Positions 25,121-31,729 of a stretch of DNA of 64,000 bases are shown here, piece after piece. The stretch covers positions 1-64,000 of the forward strand of contig NZ_RBIN01000007.1 of NCBI RefSeq assembly GCF_003633775.1. Direction: 5' to 3'. The notes below the pieces were generated by a model. That model saw nothing but the letters and a program-made list of their open reading frames with translations, was not told the DNA's origin and ran no database searches. The position numbers and the translations under genes were made by a program. Origin of the DNA: Kushneria sinocarnis (GTDB lineage Bacteria; Pseudomonadota; Gammaproteobacteria; Pseudomonadales; Halomonadaceae). The first letter of the stretch is position 1. Each line of letters begins with the position of its first letter.

Positions 25121-25606
25121 CTACTCCGCTTCGAAGATGAATTCATCGCTGTCGTCGGCGCTGTAACGACTGGCGCCCAGTGCATGTGCCGATACGGCGT
25201 CGCCATCCTGCTGGCGTGCGTGACAGACGATGCTGGTCTTGTCCCGATAGGGGCGCAGGCCGGCCTCGAAGGCCTGGCGCAGCATGCCGAAGCAGGCGCC
25301 ATTGGTGAAAGCCTTCACCTCTTCGGGATCCAGTCGGTAATCACCCGTATACCAGAGAGTGACTTCGATGTGCTGCCGGCTCAGATGATCAAGTCGGTAG
25401 CGCTCGAGGATGTTCTGCTGATCATTCAGTTCATCGAGCTGCTGGCTGAATGGCCGGGAAGGCAGGGGAGCGTTATCGTTGCCGTCATCGGCAGCAGCAG
25501 CGGTGGTAACAGGCAGCAGGGCTGCCAGCGCAAGTACGGGCAACAGTACGCTCCACAGCGCCTTGAGCGTACCCTTGCAGTCGCATGTCGGGAGTAAAAA
25601 TGGCAT
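25121..25606 (-). CDS. Secreted hypothetical protein
   Basis: A 161-residue protein with an N-terminal signal peptide (hydrophobic LWSVLLPVLALAALLPV, cleavage near TTAAAA/DDG), so probably periplasmic. The mature part is acidic and includes RQHIEVTLWYTGDYRLDPEEV and a single pair of cysteines (in ACFG and IVCH). I do not recognise a domain. The ATG at 25606 gives the signal peptide; the frame is open for 70 more codons upstream, but that part looks non-coding and overlaps the divergent lipoprotein gene's start. Function unknown. Confidence 0.65.
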   Translation of the reverse strand: MPFLLPTCDCKGTLKALWSVLLPVLALAALLPVTTAAAADDGNDNAPLPSRPFSQQLDELNDQQNILERYRLDHLSRQHIEVTLWYTGDYRLDPEEVKAFTNGACFGMLRQAFEAGLRPYRDKTSIVCHARQQDGDAVSAHALGASRYSADDSDEFIFEAE

Positions 25607-25736
25607 GAGATCAGGTGCTTCTTTGGTCAAATGTTTGATTCGGATTATGCAATATCGCGAAATGGCATCCATACTGGAACGTGCATAGGGAAGGTTGAAC
25701 CTTTCGGGAACAGAGAGCAGAAAAGGAGATTCATCA

Positions 25737-26171
25737 ATGCTCAAACGAGTTGCCACGACCATGGGATTTGCAGCTTTTGCAGTGCTGGCGGGGTGTGCCA
25801 GTAACGAACCTGCCAATCCTTCCCCCTATGCGCAGGCGCAGGGAACCTATCAGGGGACGCTGCCGTGCGCTGATTGCTCTGGCATCAAGACCCGGCTGAA
25901 CATCCGCAATCAGGATAACACCGGCGCCAGCTTTACGCTGAAGAGCACCCGTATCGGTCAGAGTCAGGAGCCGATGAAGACGAAAGGTCAGGTGCTGGTA
26001 CTGCACGACGTTGGCCCCAACGAGTATCCGCTGGTCTATCAGCTCAAGGGCACCAACGGCAACACGATCTACAATCTGCTGCCGCTCAACAGCGGTGACC
26101 TGAAGCTGCTCGGCAAGGACTACAAGCAGGTCCAGTCGAACAACGACCTGACGCTTCGCAAGGTCAACTGA
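25737..26171 (+). CDS. NlpE-like lipoprotein, N-terminal domain only
   Basis: Outer-membrane lipoprotein of 144 residues with a lipobox LAGC (Cys20) and an NlpE N-terminal-like domain: GTYQGTLPCADCSGIKT carries the CxxC pair known from NlpE, and VYQLKGTNGNTIYNLLP matches the later strands. E. coli NlpE has a second C-terminal domain and signals surface contact and copper stress to Cpx; this protein lacks that domain. The ATG at 25737 follows AAAGGAG. A strong hairpin lies 29 bases beyond the stop. Confidence 0.8.
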   Translation: MLKRVATTMGFAAFAVLAGCASNEPANPSPYAQAQGTYQGTLPCADCSGIKTRLNIRNQDNTGASFTLKSTRIGQSQEPMKTKGQVLVLHDVGPNEYPLVYQLKGTNGNTIYNLLPLNSGDLKLLGKDYKQVQSNNDLTLRKVN

Positions 26172-26199
26172 TCCCCCGGTATCCGGGAACCGATCGGGA

Positions 26200-26229
26200 C
26201 ACTGCCCGGCCTTTTCAGGCCGGGCAGTG
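26200..26229 (+). terminator. Terminator-like hairpin after NlpE-like gene
   Basis: A perfect 12-base stem (CACTGCCCGGCC / GGCCGGGCAGTG) with the 6-base loop TTTTCA. It is followed by TATTCATG, so the U-tract is poor, but the stem is strong and well placed. Confidence 0.7.
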
Positions 26230-26300
26230 TATTCATGCAGCAGTGCCGGGTATCGAACTCTGATGACTCCGGCCGGCAGGTTCCAGAGAGGAGGCTGATC

Positions 26301-26531
26301 ATGCCGGATCTTTCCGAAGAGATGCGGATGCCGACACCTTGCCCGGAATGCGGCAGCCATCGCGTGCGTCTTTCCGAAGTGCATAATCCGACCGACAAGG
26401 TCTTCTGCTCTTCGTGCAATACCCTGCGGGGAGAGTACAGCGACCTGAAAAGGGAGCTGCAGGAGCAGCCTCGCAGCGAAGCGGAATCACTGCTGGAAGA
26501 AGCGGCCAACCGCAAGAAGCGAACCGAGTAG
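26301..26531 (+). CDS. Small zinc-ribbon protein
   Basis: A 76-residue protein with two CxxC knuckles (CPECGSH at about 14-20 and CSSCNTL at about 36-42), the arrangement of a zinc ribbon, followed by a charged helical C-terminus. The ATG at 26301 has GAGGAGG upstream. Such proteins may bind nucleic acid or zinc; no specific function can be given. It converges on the metallothionein gene with a hairpin between them. Confidence 0.7.
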   Translation: MPDLSEEMRMPTPCPECGSHRVRLSEVHNPTDKVFCSSCNTLRGEYSDLKRELQEQPRSEAESLLEEAANRKKRTE

Positions 26532-26535
26532 GGAT

Positions 26536-26558
26536 CCGCCCGTCGCCATGACGGGCGG
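26536..26558. terminator. Bidirectional hairpin between convergent small genes
   Basis: A 9-base perfect stem (CCGCCCGTC / GACGGGCGG) with loop GCCAT lies immediately after the zinc-ribbon stop and 22 bases from the end of the metallothionein gene. It is placed to serve both, though neither side has a long U-tract. Confidence 0.6.
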
Positions 26559-26579
26559 TGGCAAGCAGTCGGCTCCGGC

Positions 26580-26759
26580 TCAGGTCTTGATCCCGCCCCA
26601 GCCATGCTTGTGGCAGTTGCATGCGCTGTTCTGACAGGGCGCCCGGTCGGGATGTGCCGAAGCGCAGGCCTCGCAGCAGTAGACCTTGCCGTTGAGCTCC
26701 ACGGCCGTCTCCGGAACCGTACACTTACAGTACTCGCAGGCACAGACGCGTTCGGACAT
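26580..26759 (-). CDS. Bacterial metallothionein (SmtA/BmtA family)
   Basis: A 59-residue metal-sequestering protein with the bacterial metallothionein pattern: CACEYCKC near the N-terminus, NGKVYCCEACA in the middle, and CQNSACNCH near the end, with ten cysteines and several histidines for a zinc/cadmium cluster. I choose the ATG at 26759 because the one five codons upstream lies within its AGGAGGG ribosome site. No SmtB-type repressor gene is adjacent. It may buffer zinc or detoxify cadmium. Confidence 0.92.
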   Translation of the reverse strand: MSERVCACEYCKCTVPETAVELNGKVYCCEACASAHPDRAPCQNSACNCHKHGWGGIKT

Positions 26760-26841
26760 GCTCCCTCCTGACATGACAGTCGTGGCAATGGCTTCTGCCC
26801 GAGTCTAGCCGCTTCTCGGGATCACGGCGTAATCCGCGGCA

Positions 26842-27216
26842 TCATGCATTGTCGAACAGCACCACCCGGTCGCCCTCGAGGCGCACCTCGAAAGTGGCCA
26901 GCCGGACCTTGTCGTCCTCCAGGCAGACGCCGTCGCGCAGCCGGAAGTGCTGCTTGTAGATCGGGGAGGCCACTACCGGCTCGCCGCCCTTGTCGCCGAT
27001 GATACCGCGGCCGATGACATTGGCGCCGGAGAAGGGGTCGTGATTATCCAGTGCGAAGATTTCGGCATCACCCCGGCGGTCACGCCCCCGGGGCAGATAG
27101 AACAGGGCGATCTGGCGCCCCTGATGCAGCGCGACCACGCCGGACCAGGCCACCAGGTCGGCGGTGCTGCAGAGTTCATGAATGTCGTCGGTACGAATGG
27201 CATTGGCTGCTGTCAT
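26842..27216 (-). CDS. nirD: Nitrite reductase small subunit NirD
   Basis: Small subunit of cytoplasmic NAD(P)H-dependent assimilatory nitrite reductase, 124 residues with a Rieske-like fold but without the usual Cys/His cluster ligands, as in other NirD proteins. VVALHQGRQIALFYLP, FALDNHDPFSGANVIGRG and GDKGGEPVVASPIYKQHF are typical. Its ATG overlaps the nirB stop (ATGA). Last gene of the leftward operon. Confidence 0.95.
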   Translation of the reverse strand: MTAANAIRTDDIHELCSTADLVAWSGVVALHQGRQIALFYLPRGRDRRGDAEIFALDNHDPFSGANVIGRGIIGDKGGEPVVASPIYKQHFRLRDGVCLEDDKVRLATFEVRLEGDRVVLFDNA

Positions 27217-29792
27217 GACGGGATCTCCACGGCCAGGGATTCGGGGCGTTCATCGGCACGGGCCGGACGCGGCTGACCGCGCTCGGTGACATTGACGATG
27301 TCCGGGTCGCCGCACTTGTCGTTGACGAAGGTGCGAAAGCGCTTGAGCTTCTCCGGATCGCCCAGGGCGTTGGCCCACTCACACTCGTAGGTGTCGATGA
27401 CGTGCTTCATCTGTGACTCGAGCTCTTCACCGAGCCCCAGGCTGTCGTCGATGATGACCTCCTTCAGGTAATCGAGCCCGCCCTCGAGATTCTCGCGCCA
27501 CACCGAGGTGCGCTGTAGCTTGTCGGCGGTGCGCACGTAGAACATCAGAAAGCGGTCGATGTAGCGAATCAGGGTGTCGCTGTCGATGTCGGTGGCGAAC
27601 AGCTCGGCATGGCGCGGGCGCATCCCGCCATTGCCGCAGACATAGAGGTTCCAGCCGGCTTCGGTGGCGATCACGCCGATATCCTTGCCCTGGGCCTCGG
27701 CACATTCGCGGGTGCAGCCGGAAACCCCCATCTTGATCTTGTGCGGGGTGCGCAGCCCCTTGTAGCGGTGCTCCAGCTCCAGCGCCATGCCGACGCTGTC
27801 CTGCACGCCATAGCGGCACCAGGTGTTGCCCACGCAGGATTTCACCGTGCGGATGGACTTGCCGTAGGCGTGGCCGGTCTCGAAGCCGGCATTGATCAGC
27901 TCCTCCCAGATATCCGGCAGCTGATGCAGTTCGGCGCCGAACAGATCAATGCGCTGGCCACCGGTGATCTTGGTGTAGAGCTCGTACTTGCTGGCGACCT
28001 CACCCAGCACCACCAGCTTCTCCGGGGTGATCTCGCCACCGGCCACGCGCGGCATCACCGAGTAGGTGCCGTTTTTCTGCATGTTGGCCATGAAGGTGTC
28101 ATTGGTGTCCTGCAGCGCGACGTTCTGCGGATCCATGATCGGCTGGTTCCAGCAGGTCGCCAGAATCGAACCGATGGTGGGTTTGCAGATATCGCAGCCC
28201 AGGCCCTGACCGTGCTTCTCCAGCAGCTCGTCGAACGACTCGATGCCTTCGACGCGCACCAGGGCGTAGAGCTCCTGACGGGTATAGGCGAAGTGCTCGC
28301 AGAGGCTGCGATCGACCGCCATGCCGCGGGATTCCAGCTCGTTCTCGAACACCTGCTTGAGCAGCGCCGCACAGCCGCCGCAGCCGGTGCTGGCCTTCGT
28401 CTCGATCTTGAGCGCGGCGATATCGGCGCAGCCTTCATCGACGGCCTGGCACACCGCGCCCTTGGTGACGTTGTGACAGGAGCAGATGGTGGCACTGTCG
28501 GGCAGGGCGTCGGCGCCCAGTGCCGGGGCACCGCCCTCGTTTTGCGGCAGGATCAGGCTGGCCGGGTTCTCCGGCAGGTCGATGCCGTTCTGGGCGTACT
28601 GCAGCAGGGTATCGTAGTAGCTGTTGTCGCCGACCAGTACCGCACCCAGCACCTTCTTGCCGTCGCCGGAGACCACCAGCCGGCGGTAGCCACTGCCGGC
28701 CTCGTCGATCCAGCGGTAGCTCTTCGCACCCTCGGTGCTGCCATGGGCATCGCCGATCGAGCCGACATCGACCCCCAGCAGCTTGAGCTTGGTCGACATG
28801 TCCGCCCCGCTGAAGCGCTCCTCGCCGCCGGTCAGGCAGCCTGCCACGGTGCGCGCCATGGTATAGCCCGGTGCCACCAGCCCGAAGATGCGCCCCTGCC
28901 ACAGGGCACACTCGCCGATGGCAAAGATCTCCGGGTCCGAGGTGCGACAGCTGTCGTCGATGACGATGCCGCCGCGCTCGCCGATCTCCAGGCCGCAGTC
29001 GCGGGCCAGCCGATCCTGCGGGCGAATGCCGGCGGAGAAGACCACCAGGTCGGTATCCAGTGTCTCGCCGCCCTTGAAGTGCATGCGATAGGCGCAGTCG
29101 TCTGCTGCTGTCAGGGCCGCGATCTCCTCGGTGGCCTGGCCGGTATGCACGCCCACGCCGAGTCCTTCGATATGTTCGCGCAGCGCGATGCCGCCCTGTT
29201 CGTCGAGCTGAACCGGCATCAGCCTGGGCGCGAACTCCACCACGTGGGCCTCGAGCCCCAGTGACTTGAGCGCATTGGCCGCTTCCAGCCCCAGCAGGCC
29301 GCCGCCGATCACCACGCCACGCCGGGCGTGCTCGGCATGACTGCGAATGGCGTCCAGATCATCCAGCGTGCGATAGACCAGCCGCGCCTGCGGGTGCGTC
29401 TCACTGTCCGGGCCCGGCACCGGCGGGACAAAGGGATACGACCCGGTGGCGATGATCAGGCTGTCATAACCCAGCCGGCCTTCCGGGGTAACCACCTCGC
29501 GGGCGTCGCGGTCGATGGCGCTGATGCGCGTCCCGAGATGCAGCTCGACCCCATGCGTCCTGTGGAGGTCGGGCTCGCCCAGCGCCAGCGCATCGGCATC
29601 CTTGCCGGAGAAGTATTCCGACAGGTGGACGCGGTCATAGGCGTGATGGCGCTCCTCGCCAAAGACGTGAATGCAGTAGTGCTCGGTGGCACCGCGCTCG
29701 ATCAGCTGTTCGACACAGTGGTGGCCCACCATGCCGTTGCCGATGATGACCAGCTGTTTTCTGCTGTCGTGTGTCGTGTGGTGAGCCGTCAT
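27213..29792 (-). CDS. nirB: Nitrite reductase large subunit NirB
   Basis: Catalytic subunit (859 residues) that reduces nitrite to ammonium with NAD(P)H. In order it has an FAD/NAD-binding oxidoreductase domain (LVIIGNGMVGHH near 14-25; IGGGLLGLEAANALK), BFD-type [2Fe-2S] cysteines (CSCHNVTKG ... CGGC near 440-490), then the nitrite/sulfite reductase half-domains. The siroheme-[4Fe-4S] cysteines sit in KSCVGNTWCRYG and SGCTRECAEA. The ATG at 29792 has GAGGAGG upstream and overlaps the preceding stop (ATGA). It is translationally coupled to the upstream flavoprotein and to nirD, and depends on siroheme, whose precursor is made by CobA encoded in the divergent arm. Confidence 0.97.
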   Translation of the reverse strand: MTAHHTTHDSRKQLVIIGNGMVGHHCVEQLIERGATEHYCIHVFGEERHHAYDRVHLSEYFSGKDADALALGEPDLHRTHGVELHLGTRISAIDRDAREVVTPEGRLGYDSLIIATGSYPFVPPVPGPDSETHPQARLVYRTLDDLDAIRSHAEHARRGVVIGGGLLGLEAANALKSLGLEAHVVEFAPRLMPVQLDEQGGIALREHIEGLGVGVHTGQATEEIAALTAADDCAYRMHFKGGETLDTDLVVFSAGIRPQDRLARDCGLEIGERGGIVIDDSCRTSDPEIFAIGECALWQGRIFGLVAPGYTMARTVAGCLTGGEERFSGADMSTKLKLLGVDVGSIGDAHGSTEGAKSYRWIDEAGSGYRRLVVSGDGKKVLGAVLVGDNSYYDTLLQYAQNGIDLPENPASLILPQNEGGAPALGADALPDSATICSCHNVTKGAVCQAVDEGCADIAALKIETKASTGCGGCAALLKQVFENELESRGMAVDRSLCEHFAYTRQELYALVRVEGIESFDELLEKHGQGLGCDICKPTIGSILATCWNQPIMDPQNVALQDTNDTFMANMQKNGTYSVMPRVAGGEITPEKLVVLGEVASKYELYTKITGGQRIDLFGAELHQLPDIWEELINAGFETGHAYGKSIRTVKSCVGNTWCRYGVQDSVGMALELEHRYKGLRTPHKIKMGVSGCTRECAEAQGKDIGVIATEAGWNLYVCGNGGMRPRHAELFATDIDSDTLIRYIDRFLMFYVRTADKLQRTSVWRENLEGGLDYLKEVIIDDSLGLGEELESQMKHVIDTYECEWANALGDPEKLKRFRTFVNDKCGDPDIVNVTERGQPRPARADERPESLAVEIPS

Positions 29793-31042
29793 GCAGCCTC
29801 CTCGAGCTGTTGTGTCGCATCCGTGGCGCCGAACAGCAGGGTGTCGCGGCACCGGGTCAGGTCACGCTGTTCCAGGCTCTGCTGGAAATACCAGGGGCCA
29901 TCGCGGGTGTCGCCGTAGAGCACGGCGCCCACGAGGACGTTGTGGCGCAGGATCAGGCGGCGATAGTCGCCGTGTTCGGCATCGACGTAGCGCAGCACCT
30001 CGTCTTCGGGGCCGGGGTCGAGCGGCCCGAACGAATAGAGGTCAATGCCGCTGATCTTGAGTCGGGTGGCGGTGGGCGAGAGGCTGTAGCGGTTATCGAG
30101 CCCGCAGAGGCAGTCGACCAGCACCTCGACCTGGGCCCAGATGGGCTCGACCAGCCCGAAGGTGCTGCCCTCGAATTCGCAGCATTCGCCCAGCGCACTG
30201 ATGGCGGGATCACTGGTGGTCAGGGTGTCATCGACGGCGATGGCATGGTCACCGGCAAGACCGGCCTCGAAGCCGAGTTCCGCGTTGGGCACGATGCCGG
30301 CGGCCATCACCACCAGATCGGCAGCCAGTCGTTCGCCGTTGTCGAGCACGACCTGCTGCACCCGGCCCCGGGCGTTGCCTTCATAACGGCGGGGCTGACG
30401 CTGCAGCCGCAGCTGCAGGCCGCGCCCGGAGAGCTCGTCGGCCAGCAGGGTAGCGGCATGCCGATCCAGCTGACGGTTCATCAGCGTTGCCCCGCGGTGC
30501 ACCACGGTGACCGCCATGCCGCGCTTGCGAAGCCCCTCGGCGGCTTCCAGCCCCAGCAGCCCGCCGCCGACGACCACCGCGTGGCGACCGTGCCGGCGGG
30601 CCTCGGCCAGGGTTGCGACATCCGTGGTGGTGCGAAAGCCGTGGATGCCCTCGAGCCCGGCGCCGGGCAGATCGAACAGGCGCGGGCGTGAACCGGTCGC
30701 GAGAATCAGCCGGTCATAGCCGTAGCGTTCGCCGCCGGCGGTCACGACCTCGTGCAGGTGGCGATCGAGGCCGATGACCCGTTCGGTGCAGTGCAGGGTG
30801 ATGGCGTGCTCGGCGTACCAATTCGCCTCGCGCAGGGCGATGGCCTCATGTTCGATCTCGCCGGCGAGCAGGGGCGACAGCATCAGCCGGTTGTAGGCCG
30901 GTTGCGGCTCGTCCCCGAACACCCGAATGTGCCCTGGCCGGGCTTCCCGCCTGATCAGCCGCTCGAGCAGGCGGTGGGTGGCCATGCCGTTGCCGACAAT
31001 GACCAGTCGCTGCTCCTCTGGCCGCGATGCATGCGTTGTCAT
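29789..31042 (-). CDS. FAD-dependent oxidoreductase of the nitrate assimilation operon
   Basis: NAD(P)H/FAD oxidoreductase of 417 residues, resembling the NirB N-terminal domain as a separate protein. It has a dinucleotide fold LVIVGNGMATHRLLE (about 14-28), LILATGSRPRLF, a second fold VVVGGGLLGLEAAEGLRKRG and a C-terminal region near YFQQSLE. In related nitrate assimilation loci such a protein (NasC/NasB-like) passes electrons to NasA. It lacks the iron-sulfur tail of some NasC proteins. The ATG at 31042 follows AGGAGGC; the longer frame upstream runs into the leader terminator. First gene of a three-gene operon with nirBD. Confidence 0.88.
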   Translation of the reverse strand: MTTHASRPEEQRLVIVGNGMATHRLLERLIRREARPGHIRVFGDEPQPAYNRLMLSPLLAGEIEHEAIALREANWYAEHAITLHCTERVIGLDRHLHEVVTAGGERYGYDRLILATGSRPRLFDLPGAGLEGIHGFRTTTDVATLAEARRHGRHAVVVGGGLLGLEAAEGLRKRGMAVTVVHRGATLMNRQLDRHAATLLADELSGRGLQLRLQRQPRRYEGNARGRVQQVVLDNGERLAADLVVMAAGIVPNAELGFEAGLAGDHAIAVDDTLTTSDPAISALGECCEFEGSTFGLVEPIWAQVEVLVDCLCGLDNRYSLSPTATRLKISGIDLYSFGPLDPGPEDEVLRYVDAEHGDYRRLILRHNVLVGAVLYGDTRDGPWYFQQSLEQRDLTRCRDTLLFGATDATQQLEEAA

Positions 31043-31092
31043 GGCCGCTTGCCTCCTGATCGCCGGGTCTGAAACGACCGGGTTTGAAACAA

Positions 31093-31145
31093 CAAAGGCG
31101 CCTGCGGCCTGTCGGAGTGAACTCCGACGGTCGCAGGCGCCTTTG
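31093..31145 (-). terminator. Leader terminator upstream of the nirBD operon
   Basis: A perfect 14-base stem (CAAAGGCGCCTGCG at 31093-31106 with its complement at 31132-31145) encloses a second hairpin (GTCGGAG / CTCCGAC, loop at 31118-31121). Read on the minus strand it is followed by GTTGTTTC. It sits in the untranslated leader about 50 bases before the first ATG, so it would stop transcription ahead of the operon unless prevented. Its upstream arm overlaps antiterminator hairpin P2 (31134-31149). Confidence 0.85.
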
Positions 31146-31187
31146 CCCGGAATGATTCGCAATGGTCATGAAGTCATCGGTGACTTC
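31134..31187 (-). promoter_or_regulatory. ANTAR-type two-hairpin antiterminator (nirBD leader)
   Basis: On the minus strand, hairpin P1 (31170-31187) has a 6-base stem GAAGTC/GACTTC around the hexaloop ACCGAT. Twenty bases later hairpin P2 (31134-31149) has a 5-base stem CGGGC/GCCTG around the hexaloop AAAGGC. Both loops have A at position 1 and G at position 4, the specific mark of RNA bound by ANTAR proteins (NasR, NasT, EutV). P2 uses bases of the terminator's upstream arm, so the structures exclude each other. This predicts nitrate/nitrite-induced antitermination. The ANTAR gene itself is not in the window. Confidence 0.78.
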
Positions 31188-31253
31188 CGGCCCCCAGGGG
31201 GCGAATGACAGCTCCGGTCTCCCTTGACCCTGAGACGCTGTCAGCCTGTTGGC

Positions 31254-31269
31254 AGCGAATTTCATGCCA
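31254..31269 (-). promoter_or_regulatory. Sigma-54-like promoter (nirBD operon)
   Basis: TGGCATGAAATTCGCT on the minus strand matches TGGCACGN4TTGCW with two mismatches and keeps the invariant GG and GC with 10 bases between them. A transcript from about 31244 would have a leader of about 200 bases containing the ANTAR hairpins and terminator. Confidence 0.6.
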
Positions 31270-31387
31270 TGAAATGAAAAATACCGCTGTATCAGTAAAT
31301 TGATGACAGGCCATGAGGAAGGGCCGAGGCAGTGGCGTGCCTGAGCCGGCGCTGTCTGTGTCGAAGCTGTGCATCAATACCGGTTGC

Positions 31388-31404
31388 TGCACACTGATGG
31401 CGCA
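31388..31404. promoter_or_regulatory. NtrC-like enhancer site
   Basis: TGCACACTGATGGCGCA matches the 17-base NtrC palindrome TGCAC-N7-GTGCA with one mismatch. It lies near the middle of the divergent region, about 150 bases upstream of the predicted nirBD start site and about 135 bases upstream of the nasA one, the usual enhancer distance. A weaker half-site (TGCAT) lies 18 bases to the left. Confidence 0.6.
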
Positions 31405-31503
31405 CTTTCAGGGCCGGCGGGGGCGGTCTGCCGTCGTCGGGCGCCGGGTCGAGGTGCCGTCATCAACGCCAGGTGGTTGATTATCAGGGAAATGAGCGAC
31501 CGA

Positions 31504-31518
31504 TGGCGTGGCGTTTGC
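31504..31518 (+). promoter_or_regulatory. Sigma-54-like promoter (nasA operon)
   Basis: TGGCGTGGCGTTTGC keeps GG-N10-GC and differs from the sigma-54 consensus at two consensus positions. A start near 31530 would give a leader of about 200 bases before the nasA ATG at 31730, the same length as in the opposite arm. Confidence 0.6.
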
Positions 31519-31597
31519 GTATGACCAGGCAGTGCATTTCATGGTTACGCATCAGGCCAACGGCGGCAGGCGTATCCGGCATCTGAAGGGCCGTGTC

Positions 31598-31647
31598 GAC
31601 GAGCGACCGGTCACCGGCAATCAGTTGAATCCGGGGCAACGGGGCCC
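31598..31647 (+). promoter_or_regulatory. ANTAR-type antiterminator hairpins (nasA leader)
   Basis: Hairpin P2 (31634-31647) has a GGGC/GCCC stem around hexaloop AACGGG (A1, G4) and overlaps the upstream arm of the leader terminator, as in the opposite arm. A plausible P1 at 31598-31612 has hexaloop AGCGAC (A1, G4) on a four-pair stem with one bulged G, 21 bases upstream of P2. P2 is convincing; P1 is tentative because its stem is weak. Confidence 0.6.
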
Positions 31648-31677
31648 GAATCCATCATCGATGGGTTCGGGCCCCGT
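31639..31677 (+). terminator. Leader terminator upstream of nasA
   Basis: A 12-base perfect stem (ACGGGGCCCGAA / TTCGGGCCCCGT) extends inward by six more pairs, one of them G-U, to a 3-base loop. It is followed by GCGTTTGTGG. It ends 52 bases before the nasA ATG and mirrors the terminator in the nirBD leader. Its upstream arm overlaps hairpin P2. Confidence 0.8.
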
Positions 31678-31729
31678 GCGTTTGTGGCAAGGCTTGATCG
31701 GATGGGTCAGAGCGCAGGGAGTATCGAAT

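Noticed and set aside
27609-29264. 551-codon frame antisense to nirB
   Set aside because: High-GC shadow frame of a strongly conserved gene; composition is typical of antisense translation.
31093-31145. Ordinary terminator of an upstream gene
   Set aside because: No leftward gene lies upstream of it; it is inside the leader of the nirBD operon and overlaps an A1/G4 hairpin, so attenuation fits better.
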